NCBI GenBank assembly: GCA_006228005.1
Contig: VDHG01000045.1
Span: 1 to 63,846, forward strand
DNA from: Testudinibacter crocodili
GTDB lineage: Bacteria; Pseudomonadota; Gammaproteobacteria; Enterobacterales; Pasteurellaceae
Length of the DNA: 63,846 nucleotides
Direction of reading: 5' to 3'
The notes beneath the pieces are model-generated. The model was given only the letters and a program-made list of their open reading frames with translations, was not told the DNA's origin and did not search any database. Below, piece by piece: positions 11,228-20,148 of this stretch; within the stretch, counting starts at the first letter, position 1; each line of letters starts with the position of its first letter. The position numbers and the translations under genes were made by a program.

Positions 11228-13630
11228 ATGTCAGTGACACAAGCAATTGCATTCAATCATCAACAGTTTGATTTGGCAATTAAAAAACAGTGCCGTTATT
11301 TAGGTTTCGACAATCCGCAGCAATTAACATTAACCCAGTGGTATCACGCATTGTCGCAAGCAGTGTTGGATCTCTCCTATTGTGAAAGCAAACCGTTAGT
11401 GTCCGAACAGCGCCATGTTAATTATCTCTCGATGGAGTTTTTAATCGGGCGTTTGACCGGCAACAATTTGCTGAATTTGGGCTGGTATCAGCCAGTGCAG
11501 TCATACCTGCAACAATATCAAATCGAATTGACGGATTTACTGGAACAGGAGCGCGATCCGGCGCTCGGCAACGGCGGCTTGGGACGTTTGGCGGCGTGTT
11601 ATTTGGATTCGATGGCAGCGATTGAACAGCCAGCGACCGGTTATGGCTTGCATTACCAGTACGGCTTGTTCAAACAGTCGTTTGCCGAGGGGCGCCAAGT
11701 GGAAACAGGCGACAGTTGGTCACGCAACCAATATCCGTGGCAGGCTTACAACAGCGGCAGAAGCCGCCAAATCGGTTTCGGCGGCAAAAGCAAACAACTG
11801 GACGGTGATAAATACCAATGGCAGCCGGCACTGTTGATCAAAGGTGAAGCCTATGACTTACCCGTGTTTGGTTATCAAAACGGCGTAGTTCAGCCGCTGC
11901 GTTTGTGGCAGGCGGATAACGAACAGTCGTTTGATTTGGCATTGTTCAACGACGGCAAATACCTGAAAGCGGAAAAACAGGTGGTCGATGCCGCTAGTTT
12001 AACCAAAGTGTTATACCCGAACGATAACCATCAAAACGGACAGAAATTGCGCTTGATGCAGCAATATTTCCATTGCGCCTGTTCGGTGGCGGATATTTTG
12101 GATCGCCATTTCAGTCAGGGCTACAGCTTGCAACAACTGCCGCAACAGCAAGTGATTCAGCTTAACGACACCCACCCGACCTTGGCGATTGTCGAGTTGC
12201 TGCGTTTGTTATTGGATAAATACAATTTGTCGTGGCACGAGGCGTGGGATATTTGCAACCGCACTTTTGCTTACACCAACCACACCTTGCTGCCGGAAGC
12301 TTTGGAACAGTGGGATCAACGCTTGTTCAAGCGCCTGTTGCCACGCCATTTCCAAATTGTGGATAAAATCAACAGTCTGTTTCAACAGCAAGTAGCGGAA
12401 CGTTTCGGCGATGACAACGAAGTTTGGCAAAAAGTCGCCATTTTGTACGATTATCGTGTCAGAATGGCGAATTTGTGTGTGGTGGCATGCTATGCGGTCA
12501 ACGGGGTGGCGCAAATTCATTCGGATTTAATCGTCAGTGATTTGTTCCCGGAATATCACCAACTGTTCCCGAACAAATTTTGCAATGTCACCAACGGCAT
12601 CACACCACGCCGCTGGATTCGTTTGGCGAATCCGAGTTTGAGCAACTTGTTAGACCGCACTTTAGACGGCGATTGGACACGCGATCTGTCGTTGATTAGC
12701 GGCGTTGAAAAACACGTGAATGACAGCGGTTTTCGTGAAGAATACCGTCGGGTTAAGCAGGGCAACAAGCAGATTCTGGCGGAGGAGATCGAACGCAGTT
12801 TAGGTTTGCAGGTCAATTGTGAGGCGATTTTTGATATTCAAATCAAACGTTTCCACGAATACAAACGCCAGCATTTGAACCTGCTGAATATTATCCACAG
12901 CTATCAGCAGCTGAAAGATAACCCAAATATGGACTACACCCCACGCCTGTTTGTGTTTGCCGGCAAAGCGGCGCCGGGCTATTATTTGGCGAAAAACATT
13001 ATTCACGCCATCAACAATGTGGCGCAGCTGATCAATAACGATAAAAGTGTGAAAGACAAACTACAAGTGGCATTTTTGCCGGATTATCGGGTCAGTTTGG
13101 CGGAGAAAATCATTCCGGCAGCGGATATTTCCGAGCAAATTTCGATGGCGGGCAAAGAGGCGTCCGGCACCGGCAATATGAAATTGTCGCTCAACGGCGC
13201 ACTCACATTGGGCACGCTGGACGGCGCTAATGTTGAGATTGCGGAAATGGTCGGTGCCGACAACATCTTTATTTTCGGGCATACAGTGGAGAGCGTGCGT
13301 GCCTTGCTGCAAGCAGGCTATAATCCGAAAAGTTATTATAAACAGAATAAAGCCTTGAAAAGTGCGGTCGATTTCTTAACCAAAAGCAAAGTCTGTGGCG
13401 GCGACAAAAGCATGTTCCGTATGTTGTTGGACAGCCTGTTGCAACGCGATCCGTTCTTGGTGTTTGCCGATTTCGACAGCTATGTGGCGGCGCAGCAGCA
13501 AGTCGGCTTGCGCTATCGGGATCAGCAAAGCTGGTTGAGCAGTGCGATTTTGAACACTGCACGTTTGGGGGCGTTCAGCTCTGATCGCTCGATTCGTGAT
13601 TATCAACAGCGGATTTGGCTGCCAAAATAG
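11228..13630 (+). CDS. malP: Maltodextrin phosphorylase MalP
   Basis: An 800-residue cytosolic alpha-glucan phosphorylase. It releases glucose-1-phosphate from maltodextrins using pyridoxal phosphate. The family motifs [17 protein letters not shown] and [19 protein letters not shown] are intact; the second contains the PLP-binding lysine. The length matches MalP of E. coli (797). It follows MalT boxes and precedes malQ by 10 bp, forming the standard malPQ operon. AGGGG lies before the ATG. A glycogen phosphorylase role is less likely given this context. Confidence 0.96.
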   Translation: MSVTQAIAFNHQQFDLAIKKQCRYLGFDNPQQLTLTQWYHALSQAVLDLSYCESKPLVSEQRHVNYLSMEFLIGRLTGNNLLNLGWYQPVQSYLQQYQIELTDLLEQERDPALGNGGLGRLAACYLDSMAAIEQPATGYGLHYQYGLFKQSFAEGRQVETGDSWSRNQYPWQAYNSGRSRQIGFGGKSKQLDGDKYQWQPALLIKGEAYDLPVFGYQNGVVQPLRLWQADNEQSFDLALFNDGKYLKAEKQVVDAASLTKVLYPNDNHQNGQKLRLMQQYFHCACSVADILDRHFSQGYSLQQLPQQQVIQLNDTHPTLAIVELLRLLLDKYNLSWHEAWDICNRTFAYTNHTLLPEALEQWDQRLFKRLLPRHFQIVDKINSLFQQQVAERFGDDNEVWQKVAILYDYRVRMANLCVVACYAVNGVAQIHSDLIVSDLFPEYHQLFPNKFCNVTNGITPRRWIRLANPSLSNLLDRTLDGDWTRDLSLISGVEKHVNDSGFREEYRRVKQGNKQILAEEIERSLGLQVNCEAIFDIQIKRFHEYKRQHLNLLNIIHSYQQLKDNPNMDYTPRLFVFAGKAAPGYYLAKNIIHAINNVAQLINNDKSVKDKLQVAFLPDYRVSLAEKIIPAADISEQISMAGKEASGTGNMKLSLNGALTLGTLDGANVEIAEMVGADNIFIFGHTVESVRALLQAGYNPKSYYKQNKALKSAVDFLTKSKVCGGDKSMFRMLLDSLLQRDPFLVFADFDSYVAAQQQVGLRYRDQQSWLSSAILNTARLGAFSSDRSIRDYQQRIWLPK

Positions 13631-13640
13631 GATGGGTATC

Positions 13641-15737
13641 ATGACAAAACTTCAAGCAAAACGGCAATTGGAACGACAGTTTGTTAACGCCGGGATTCAT
13701 CGCTATTTTTTTGATGAACGTGGTTTACGCAACTATGCGCCAAGTGCGGTCAAACAGCAGATCTTAGCCAGTTTTGGCGGCAATATTCCGCAAAATTTTG
13801 CATCAGGCTTGCTACCGCCTGTGAAGGTGTTTTACCACAACAGCCCGGCGTATTTGCGCTTAAATCAGCATAACGGACAGCGTTATCACGGCGAATGGCA
13901 ACTGCAATTGGAAAACGGTAACACATTGGTTGGCAAAGTGAAAAACAATGTGCTGAACTTTCCACGCGATTTACCGCTCGGCTACCATCAACTTAGTCTA
14001 AAGTGCGGTCAAACTCAGGCGAGCTGCTCGATTATTGTGGCGCCTCGTCAGTGTTATCAATTGCCACAAATTCAAAATAAGCAAAAACTGTGGGGTAGCT
14101 GTGTTCAGCTTTATACCCTAAAATCGGAAACGAACTGGGGCGTTGGCGACTTCGGGGATTTACAGCAATTTTTAGTCAAATTTCAGCAAAACGGCGGCGA
14201 TTTTGTCGGTTTAAATCCAATTCATTCACTGTTTCCTGCCAATCCGGAAGGTGCCAGTCCGTATAGCCCTTCTTCACGCAAATGGTTGAATATCATCTAT
14301 ATCGACGTGGCGAGTCTGCCGGAATTTCAGCAAAGTGCGGTAGCGCAGCACTGGTTTCAATCGGCGGAAGTGCAACAGCAGTTGGCTGATTTACGCCAGC
14401 GGGATTGGATTGATTATAGTGCTGTGATGGCGTTGAAATTACAGGGGTTGCAACTGGCGTTTGCAGAATTTGAAGAGGATAGTGCAAGCGAACGGCAGCA
14501 GCAGTTCCAGCGGTTTGTGCAGCGGGGCGGCGAAAGCTTGCAAGTGCAGGCGACTTTTGATGCGCTGCATGCGGATCTCAGTTGCCGCTTGAAGAATCAA
14601 TGGGGTTGGGATTGTTGGGCGCCAGAATATCAGGATTATCATTCAACAGCAGTCAGCGAATTTCAACACAGCCATGCGGAGCAAGTGCGGTTTTATGCTT
14701 GGCTGCAATGGTGTGCCGCAGAGCAGATCGAGGCGTGTTACCAATTTTGCCGTCAGCAACAGATGCCGATTGGTTTGTATCGTGATTTGGCGGTGGGCGT
14801 GACCCCGAACGGCGCAGAAACCTGGTGGGATAAATCACTGTTTTGTTTGACTGCTTCGGTTGGCGCACCACCGGATATTTTGGGACCACAGGGGCAGAAC
14901 TGGGGCTTGGCGCCGATGAATCCCCATGTGTTGCAGCAGCAAGCTTACCGCCCGTTTATTGAGATGATCCGTGCCAATATGCAAAGTTGTGGGGCGTTGC
15001 GTATCGACCATATTATGTGTTTGTTGCGGCTGTGGTGGGTGAAGTGCGGTGACAGTGCGAAAAACGGCGCTTATGTCGGCTATCCGGTCGACGATTTGAT
15101 TGCGATTCTGGCGCTGGAAAGCCAACGTCAGCAGTGCATGATTATCGGTGAGGATTTGGGTACCGTGCCGAAGGCGATTGTCAGCAAACTGAAAAATGCC
15201 GGTATTTTTTCGTATAAAATTTTCTATTTTGAGTTTGATCAGCAAGGGCAAAGCCGAGCCTTGGCGGAGTATCCGTATCAGGCGATGACGACGTTAAGTA
15301 CCCACGATCTACCGACGGTCAACGGCTACTGGCGTGGACACGATTTTGAGTTGGGGCAGCAATATCAGGTTTATCCCGACCCGAAAATTTTGGCAAGGCT
15401 GCAACAAGATCGGGTCAACGCCAAGCAGAAAATTTTGCAACGCTTGCAACAGGCGCAGCTTGAGATTCCGCCCGGGGTTGATGCCAGTCTGAGTTCGGAT
15501 TGTCCGCTGGAATTCAACCACGCTCTGCAACGCTATGTGGCGGCGGTCAACAGCGCATTATTTGGTTTGCAGCCGGAAGATTGGCTCGGCATGACCGAAC
15601 CGGTCAACATTCCCGGCACCAGCACCCAATACCCAAACTGGCGCCGTCGTTTAAGCCGCACGATTAATCAGATTTTTGCCGATCCAACGATAGTGGCGTT
15701 GTTACAAACCGTTAGTCAAGCCCGTAAAACGGCTTAA
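13641..15737 (+). CDS. malQ: 4-alpha-glucanotransferase (amylomaltase) MalQ
   Basis: A GH77 enzyme of 698 residues that transfers maltosyl and dextrinyl groups between maltodextrins, feeding MalP. Catalytic-core motifs are all visible: GASPYSPSSRKWLN, LRIDHIMCLLRLWW with the nucleophile aspartate, GEDLGTVP with the acid/base glutamate, and STHDLPTVNGYW with the third carboxylate. The start at 13641 is preferred; AGGATGGG spanning the malP stop supplies the ribosome site. An ATG nine bases earlier is possible. A terminator follows at 15783. Confidence 0.96.
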   Translation: MTKLQAKRQLERQFVNAGIHRYFFDERGLRNYAPSAVKQQILASFGGNIPQNFASGLLPPVKVFYHNSPAYLRLNQHNGQRYHGEWQLQLENGNTLVGKVKNNVLNFPRDLPLGYHQLSLKCGQTQASCSIIVAPRQCYQLPQIQNKQKLWGSCVQLYTLKSETNWGVGDFGDLQQFLVKFQQNGGDFVGLNPIHSLFPANPEGASPYSPSSRKWLNIIYIDVASLPEFQQSAVAQHWFQSAEVQQQLADLRQRDWIDYSAVMALKLQGLQLAFAEFEEDSASERQQQFQRFVQRGGESLQVQATFDALHADLSCRLKNQWGWDCWAPEYQDYHSTAVSEFQHSHAEQVRFYAWLQWCAAEQIEACYQFCRQQQMPIGLYRDLAVGVTPNGAETWWDKSLFCLTASVGAPPDILGPQGQNWGLAPMNPHVLQQQAYRPFIEMIRANMQSCGALRIDHIMCLLRLWWVKCGDSAKNGAYVGYPVDDLIAILALESQRQQCMIIGEDLGTVPKAIVSKLKNAGIFSYKIFYFEFDQQGQSRALAEYPYQAMTTLSTHDLPTVNGYWRGHDFELGQQYQVYPDPKILARLQQDRVNAKQKILQRLQQAQLEIPPGVDASLSSDCPLEFNHALQRYVAAVNSALFGLQPEDWLGMTEPVNIPGTSTQYPNWRRRLSRTINQIFADPTIVALLQTVSQARKTA

Positions 15738-15782
15738 AAATGGCTTGGTAGTGGGTATCTTAATCACGATTGTTCCCTCGAT

Positions 15783-15811
15783 GGCGCAAGTTTGCAACTT
15801 GTGCCTTTTTT
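15783..15811 (+). terminator. Terminator of malPQ
   Basis: GGCGCAAGTT (15783-15792) and AACTTGTGCC (15796-15805) form a 10-bp stem with a 3-nt loop and one G-T pair, followed by a T-run. It also forms one arm of an inverted repeat pair with 15952-15972. Confidence 0.8.
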
Positions 15812-15972
15812 ACATTTGATTTATAAACAAAGATCAACAGACCCTAAAATCTAAGCAGCAATTTCCGTACACGGTTAGGCATAGTTGAAGGGTTTTGCCT
15901 GTGTGATTAATCTTGCAATTGGTTGTTGAATCGAACGTTTGTTATCAGCCTAACAAGTTACAAACTTGCGCT
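15784..15972. repeat. Inverted-repeat bracket, MITE-like
   Basis: The 19-mer GCGCAAGTTTGCAACTTGT at 15784-15802 recurs on the opposite strand at about 15952-15970 with one mismatch. The two arms bracket roughly 150 bp of non-coding sequence that holds one copy of the 26-bp repeat (15821-15846). The whole gap 15738-16054 has no gene. It looks like a mosaic of small repeats or a relic of a non-autonomous element. Confidence 0.5.
15821..15846 (+). repeat. 26-bp dispersed repeat, copy 1
   Basis: A 26-base string starting TTATAAACAAAGATCAACAG and ending ACCCTA. It is identical to 33354-33379 and matches 25/26 with the complement of 19236-19261. It lies about 80 bp after the malQ stop. Confidence 0.8.
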
Positions 15973-16054
15973 ATCAGTAGTATTATATTACTGAACAGAC
16001 GATTGGACATTGAGCCAACACGTAATTTACTCTCAACTTCACAAAGGAGATAGC

Positions 16055-16825
16055 ATGTTATTACACCCACTACAGCAATTCGCACGTCTGTGCGCTACAT
16101 TCATGACCGCACTTACCCTGTTCTTTTCTGCCCTGCCTGCAGCCGCCGCAACGCCAGAGGAAATCACAGAGCAAGGTCTTTCTGCCCAAAGAAATGGCGA
16201 CTACGACCTCGCCAAATTCTATTATGAGCAAGCCGCTGAACAAGGATATGACGAGGCACAAAACAAACTCGGGTACATGTACCAACAAGGACTAGGGGTC
16301 AAAACAGACTATGCGCGCGCCAAATTCTATTACGAGCAGGCTGCTGCACAAGGAAATGCCGACGCACACAACTATCTCGGGTTCATCTATGAAAATGGAC
16401 TAGGAATCAAAAAAGACTACGCCCGTGCCAAATCTTATTATGAACAGGCCGCTGCACAAGGAGATCCCAATGCGATACACAATCTCGGGGTCCTGTATGT
16501 CCAAGGACTCGGTGTCAAACTAGACTACGCCCGCGCTAAATCCTATTTCGAGCAAGCCGCCGCGCAAGGAGTTGCAGAGGCACAATACAGTCTCGGGGCT
16601 ATATATTACCAAGGACTCGGTGTCAAACCAGATTACGCCCGTACCAAATCCTATTTAGAGCAGGCCGCTGCGCAAGGATTTGCCAAAGCACAATACAGTC
16701 TTGGAGCTATGTATTACAAGGGAGAAGGGGTCAAAAAAGACTACGCCCGCGCCAAATCTTATTATGAACAGGCTGCCGCCCAGGGCGATAAGGACGCTGC
16801 CGAAGCATTACGCGAGTATTTCTAA
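16055..16825 (+). CDS. Secreted Sel1-repeat protein
   Basis: 256 residues. The ATG at 16055 is chosen because AAGGAG lies eight bases before it and a signal peptide follows (hydrophobic core LCATFMTALTLFFSALPA, cleavage near AAAA-TPEE). The rest is almost entirely tandem 36-residue Sel1-like repeats, five full copies and a partial one, each with DYARAKSYYEQAAAQG and LG..Y..GLGVK. Such alpha/alpha repeats form protein-binding solenoids. Partner and role are unknown. Repeats are very similar at the DNA level, so copy number could change by recombination. It stands alone downstream of a repeat-rich gap. Confidence 0.88.
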   Translation: MLLHPLQQFARLCATFMTALTLFFSALPAAAATPEEITEQGLSAQRNGDYDLAKFYYEQAAEQGYDEAQNKLGYMYQQGLGVKTDYARAKFYYEQAAAQGNADAHNYLGFIYENGLGIKKDYARAKSYYEQAAAQGDPNAIHNLGVLYVQGLGVKLDYARAKSYFEQAAAQGVAEAQYSLGAIYYQGLGVKPDYARTKSYLEQAAAQGFAKAQYSLGAMYYKGEGVKKDYARAKSYYEQAAAQGDKDAAEALREYF

Positions 16826-16910
16826 GAGCTTTAACCCGATGGATAATTGGGGTATCGGTGGCAAAACTGTCACCGAGTTGTGGAAAATAACTTAAACCAA
16901 GGAAATCAGG

Positions 16911-17573
16911 ATGAGCAATATCACAAAACAACAGGTGTTAGATGGCTTTTATTTTCGGGCGGCAACTCGCCGTTATGATCCGCTGAAGAGAGTCAGCCGT
17001 GAGGACTTTGAGTATATTTTAGAGCTGGCACGCTTGTCGCCCAGTTCGGTCGGCTCAGAACCCTGGAAGTTTCTGGTGCTGCAAAATCCCGAACTGCGAC
17101 AACAATTGAAGCCGGTCAGCTGGGGCATGGCAACACAGTTGGAGGATGCCAGTTATCTGGTGGTGATTTTGGCGAAGAAAAATGCCCGTTACGATTCGGA
17201 CTTTTTCCGCCAAGGGCTGCTGAGACGTGGTTTAAATGCAGAGCAGATCAGCAAAACCTTAGCAAGATATCAACAATTTCAGGCTACGGATATTGACGTG
17301 CTCGACAGCGAACGTGCGTTGTTCGATTGGACCAGCAAGCAAACTTATATTGCGTTGGCCAATATGATGAGCGGTGCGGCATTAATCGGGATTGACAGTT
17401 GCCCGATTGAGGGCTTCAACTACGCCGAAGTCAACCGCATTTTAGCAGAGAATGGTGCTTTTGATGCCCAAGAGTGGGGTGTTTCGGTGATGGTAACCTT
17501 TGGTTATCGTGCCAAAGCACCGAACGCCAAATATCGCAAACCGATTGAGGATGTGGTGACTTGGATTGAGTGA
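16911..17573 (+). CDS. Nitroreductase family NAD(P)H oxidoreductase
   Basis: A 220-residue FMN enzyme of the NfsB/YdgI class. The N-terminal RAATRRYDP and ARLSPSSVGSEPWKFLVLQ are the usual flavin-binding elements, and a C-terminal GVSVMVTFGYRAK closes the fold. It is likely a cytosolic dimer reducing quinones or nitro compounds with NAD(P)H; the natural substrate cannot be read from sequence. The start has AAGGAAATCAGG upstream. It is transcribed alone and converges on napF. Confidence 0.88.
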   Translation: MSNITKQQVLDGFYFRAATRRYDPLKRVSREDFEYILELARLSPSSVGSEPWKFLVLQNPELRQQLKPVSWGMATQLEDASYLVVILAKKNARYDSDFFRQGLLRRGLNAEQISKTLARYQQFQATDIDVLDSERALFDWTSKQTYIALANMMSGAALIGIDSCPIEGFNYAEVNRILAENGAFDAQEWGVSVMVTFGYRAKAPNAKYRKPIEDVVTWIE

Positions 17574-17583
17574 GTCAGTATAT

Positions 17584-18129
17584 TTATTTTAATTCAATAT
17601 AGTACGATGGACAGCTGATTTTGCATTCGCCGCAGCCGTTGCAGCGCTCTGAATCCAAAATGGTTTTTTGGCTGGTGCGATCAAACGAAATGGCATTTGT
17701 TGCACAGCTGGTTTCACACAGCGTGCAGCTGCGTCCTTTTTGGCGTAAGCACAGATAACTAAAGTGCGGTCGCAGCTCGGTGTCTGACCGCACTTCGTGA
17801 TGTAATGCACCGGTTTGGCAGGTTTCAGTACATTTCCCGCACAAATCACAACTACAAAAATCAATTTCAAGTACTGCTTTTTGATTTTGCAAACGGATTA
17901 AACCATACGGACAAGCTGACACACAGTCACCGCAGCCGTTGCAGAATTTTAAAAACAGCGGCTCGGCAACCGCTTGTGGCGGACGAGTGGCTTGTCGCTG
18001 ATAGATCTCACTACTGATTTGCTGCTGTGCTTTTTGACCAGCATTAAACACCCCACGCAGCAAGCCACGACGCGAGATATGGTTGTGCTGTAGAAAGGCT
18101 TGGTAGTAGCGCTCGTTTTTACCGCTCAT
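17584..18129 (-). CDS. napF: Ferredoxin-type protein NapF-like
   Basis: 181 residues. The N-terminus ISRRGLLRGVFNAGQ resembles the NapF twin-arginine-like start. Cys-rich [4Fe-4S] ligands follow: CNGCGDCVSACP, CSCDLCGKCTETCQ, CTLCETSCATNA and CNGCGECKISCP. NapF proteins act in the cytoplasm in maturing periplasmic molybdoenzymes. Here the partner gene is dmsD 11 bp upstream, not napD/napA. H. influenzae has a similar napF-like gene near dmsABC, so this copy may serve a DMSO/TMAO-type reductase. The gene symbol is by family. Confidence 0.8.
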   Translation of the reverse strand: MSGKNERYYQAFLQHNHISRRGLLRGVFNAGQKAQQQISSEIYQRQATRPPQAVAEPLFLKFCNGCGDCVSACPYGLIRLQNQKAVLEIDFCSCDLCGKCTETCQTGALHHEVRSDTELRPHFSYLCLRQKGRSCTLCETSCATNAISFDRTSQKTILDSERCNGCGECKISCPSYYIELK

Positions 18130-18140
18130 ATGTTACCTGT

Positions 18141-18758
18141 TTAGCGATACAACCGCACTTTCGGTACTTCAAGTTGCAACTGTTGCTGCCAGTTGTCTAA
18201 CAATGCTTGGCTCAACAGTCCTAAACCGCGGTAGAAAGTGTGGTGCTGTTCGGCGATCAGCAGTTCGAGAAAGCGCCCTGACCATGTCAGCAAATGTTGC
18301 TGTAAAAATTCATTGAGTTGCTCTGGTTGGTTTTCCGCCAGCCATGCTGCCATCATCAACATCAAGCCAAAATGGTCTTCCGGCTCATTTTGTGCCAGCT
18401 CCAACTTGATGTTGTAGGTCTGCATAAAATCACGCAGTTCCAGCAATGAACTACCAAAAATGACCGCTTCTTTGTCCAGATAAACCGATCCCCAAGGTGG
18501 CGCCGGTAGCGAATTCGGACCAATAAACAACGCTTGAAAATCCTCATTCAACTGCGCCTGCCCTTGAGCAATCCCCTGGGTCAAGCAGTGCTGAATCTGC
18601 TCCCGTTTTGCTTGGCTTAAAAAATCGCAACTTACCTGCCATTCGCCATGCTGAAATAGCGCCAATAGTGACTGGTTTTGCGCCTGCTCCGGCGCATGAT
18701 AAAACAGCGAACCTAAAATTCGCCCAAATTGAGAAATGGAGGTTAAAACTGTGTTCAT
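18141..18758 (-). CDS. dmsD: TorD/DmsD-family redox enzyme chaperone
   Basis: A 205-residue helical protein of the TorD family that binds twin-arginine leaders of molybdoenzymes such as DmsA. The family signature region is clear: FQALFIGPNSLPAPPWGSVYLDKE. It is first in a two-gene operon with napF. No catalytic subunit (dmsABC, torA) lies in the window, so the client must be encoded elsewhere or lost. The ribosome site is weak. It could instead be TorD or YcdY-like; the APPWGSVYLD motif favours DmsD. Confidence 0.82.
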   Translation of the reverse strand: MNTVLTSISQFGRILGSLFYHAPEQAQNQSLLALFQHGEWQVSCDFLSQAKREQIQHCLTQGIAQGQAQLNEDFQALFIGPNSLPAPPWGSVYLDKEAVIFGSSLLELRDFMQTYNIKLELAQNEPEDHFGLMLMMAAWLAENQPEQLNEFLQQHLLTWSGRFLELLIAEQHHTFYRGLGLLSQALLDNWQQQLQLEVPKVRLYR

Positions 18759-18878
18759 ACTATTTTATTTAATGATGTTAATAATGGAATCAGATTAGCA
18801 TAAATCGATAAAAAACGGTTGTGTTGCGTCAAATTCAAGCAATAATGAGATTAATACTTTATTTTTAGAGATTATACG

Positions 18879-19238
18879 ATGTACTACCTTAAACGCGTCT
18901 ATACCTTTGATGATAATGATTTTCCGGCGCTGTTGGCGGACAGGCTTTGGCCGCGTGGGATTGCCAAAGTGTGGTTGGATGGGGTGTTGTGGCTGAAAGC
19001 GGTGACACCGTCCAGTGAGCTGCGTCAATGGCTGCACCAAGATCCGCTTGCGCACTATGACGAATTTTGCCGCCGTTATCGGCAAGAGCTGAGCGCGGAG
19101 GCGGTGCAAGCCGATTTACAACAACTGCGCCAACTGCACGTGCAGCATGATCGTTTGACGTTGCTGACAGCGGCAAAAGTGATTGAACACAGCCATTTGC
19201 CGGTGTTGCAGAGCGTGTTGCAAGATGAAATTGAATAG
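18879..19238 (+). CDS. DUF488 family protein
   Basis: 119 residues, small, basic and cytosolic. The stretch YTFDDNDFPALLADRLWPRGIAK is the DUF488 hallmark (a RWPRG-like loop), and the C-terminal RLTLLTAAKVIEHSHLPVLQ is also typical. No biochemical function is established for the family. It diverges from dmsD. Its TAG stop (19236-19238) is the first three bases of a copy of the 26-bp dispersed repeat, so the repeat abuts the gene end exactly. Confidence 0.85.
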   Translation: MYYLKRVYTFDDNDFPALLADRLWPRGIAKVWLDGVLWLKAVTPSSELRQWLHQDPLAHYDEFCRRYRQELSAEAVQADLQQLRQLHVQHDRLTLLTAAKVIEHSHLPVLQSVLQDEIE

Positions 19239-19261
19239 GGTCTGTTGATGTTTGTTTATAA
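19236..19261 (-). repeat. 26-bp dispersed repeat, copy 2
   Basis: Complement of the 15821 and 33354 copies with one difference (GATGTTTG for GATCTTTG). It overlaps the stop of the DUF488 gene. Confidence 0.78.
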
Positions 19262-19423
19262 TTTGAGCTATAGACACTTTTTCGCCACTCTTTTTGCAAA
19301 TGAATAAGGCAAAAGTCGTGAAGTTTAGTGGTTCTAAACGAACGGCTTTTAACGCCGTAGTTAATTTGAGGATAAAAAATATTTTTGCGATCCGCCATCC
19401 GATTTTTCCGCTGATTAATCGCA
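19262..19423. other. Possible mobile-element relic before higB
   Basis: Non-coding. It holds two adjacent small palindromes, GTTTAG/CTAAAC (19323-19328, 19334-19339) and ACGGC/GCCGT (19342-19346, 19354-19358). Together with the 26-bp repeat at its edge it resembles the end of a degenerated insertion element, but no transposase is present. That reading is inference. Confidence 0.35.
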
Positions 19424-19727
19424 GTGAAAATATTGAAAGTCGCAACATTAAAGCATTTTTGGCAGAATTATCCCACTGCCGAGCAACCGTTGAAACTGTG
19501 GGTTGAAGAGGTTAAAAAAGCAAATTGGCGGAGTCCGAATGATGTAAAAGCCACATATGGCAATGCCAGTATTCTAAAAAATAATAGGGTGGTATTTAAC
19601 ATTAAAGGGAATGATTTTAGGTTAGTGACCTCAATTTTTTATCCTGTTGGCTGGATATATAAAATTTATTGGGACACATCAGCAGTACGATAAAATTGAT
19701 GCCAATATTGTCGAAATCAAGGATTAA
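19424..19727 (+). pseudogene. higB: HigB-type toxin, frameshifted
   Basis: The frame from GTG at 19424 gives a HigB mRNA-interferase-like N-terminus (ATLKHFWQNYP, then SILKNNRVVFNIKGNDFRLV) but drifts after GWIY and stops at codon 90. The expected C-terminus FIGTHQQYDKID lies intact in another frame and runs to the TAA at 19725. Losing two bases from the ATATATA tract at 19655-19661 would explain it; restoring them gives GWIYIKFIGTH and about 101 residues. The conserved GTHxxYD end is therefore missing from the translated product and the toxin is probably inactive. The antitoxin follows after 5 bp. Confidence 0.85.
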
Positions 19728-19732
19728 GAAGC

Positions 19733-20101
19733 ATGGATATTAAACCACTTAGAACTGAACAAGATTACCAAGAAGCATTGGCGATTATTTCACCGATGTT
19801 TGATCATCAACCCGAAATAGGCTCTACTGAATTTGATAAAATGGAAATTCTGGTGTTATTGATTGAAGCTTATGAAGCCAAGCACTATCCGATTGAGCCG
19901 CCGGATCCGATTGAAGCGATTAAATTTCGTATGGAGCAGGAGGGATTGACAGCGAAAGATTTGGTGCCAGCAATTGGGCAGTTGAATCGGGTGTATGAAG
20001 TGTTGAATAAAAAACGCAAGTTAACCTTGGGAATGATCCGCAAGCTGCACCAACAATTTGGTTTTCCGCTGGAGCATTTGATCCGTGCTTATGAGTTGTA
20101 A
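19733..20101 (+). CDS. higA: HigA-type antitoxin
   Basis: 122 residues. The N-terminal part, LRTEQDYQEALAIISPMFD, and the C-terminal helix-turn-helix, IGQLNRVYEVLNKKRKLTL, match antitoxins of the HigA/XRE class found downstream of HigB. It would neutralise HigB and repress its own promoter. The frame is intact although the toxin is broken, as expected when an antitoxin outlives its partner or retains a regulatory use. It ends at a bidirectional terminator shared with ndh. Confidence 0.87.
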   Translation: MDIKPLRTEQDYQEALAIISPMFDHQPEIGSTEFDKMEILVLLIEAYEAKHYPIEPPDPIEAIKFRMEQEGLTAKDLVPAIGQLNRVYEVLNKKRKLTLGMIRKLHQQFGFPLEHLIRAYEL

Positions 20102-20102
20102 A

Positions 20103-20139
20103 ACCGCACTTTTAAGCCAGAAGAGAGTAAAAGTGCGGT
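20103..20139. terminator. Bidirectional terminator, higA / ndh
   Basis: ACCGCACTTTT (20103-20113) pairs with AAAAGTGCGGT (20129-20139), an opposed uptake-sequence pair between converging genes. Confidence 0.8.
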
Positions 20140-20148
20140 AACGGAATA

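Noticed and set aside
19294-19506. 70-codon frame just before and overlapping higB
   Set aside because: It overlaps the start of higB in another frame and resembles no protein; better read as relic non-coding sequence.
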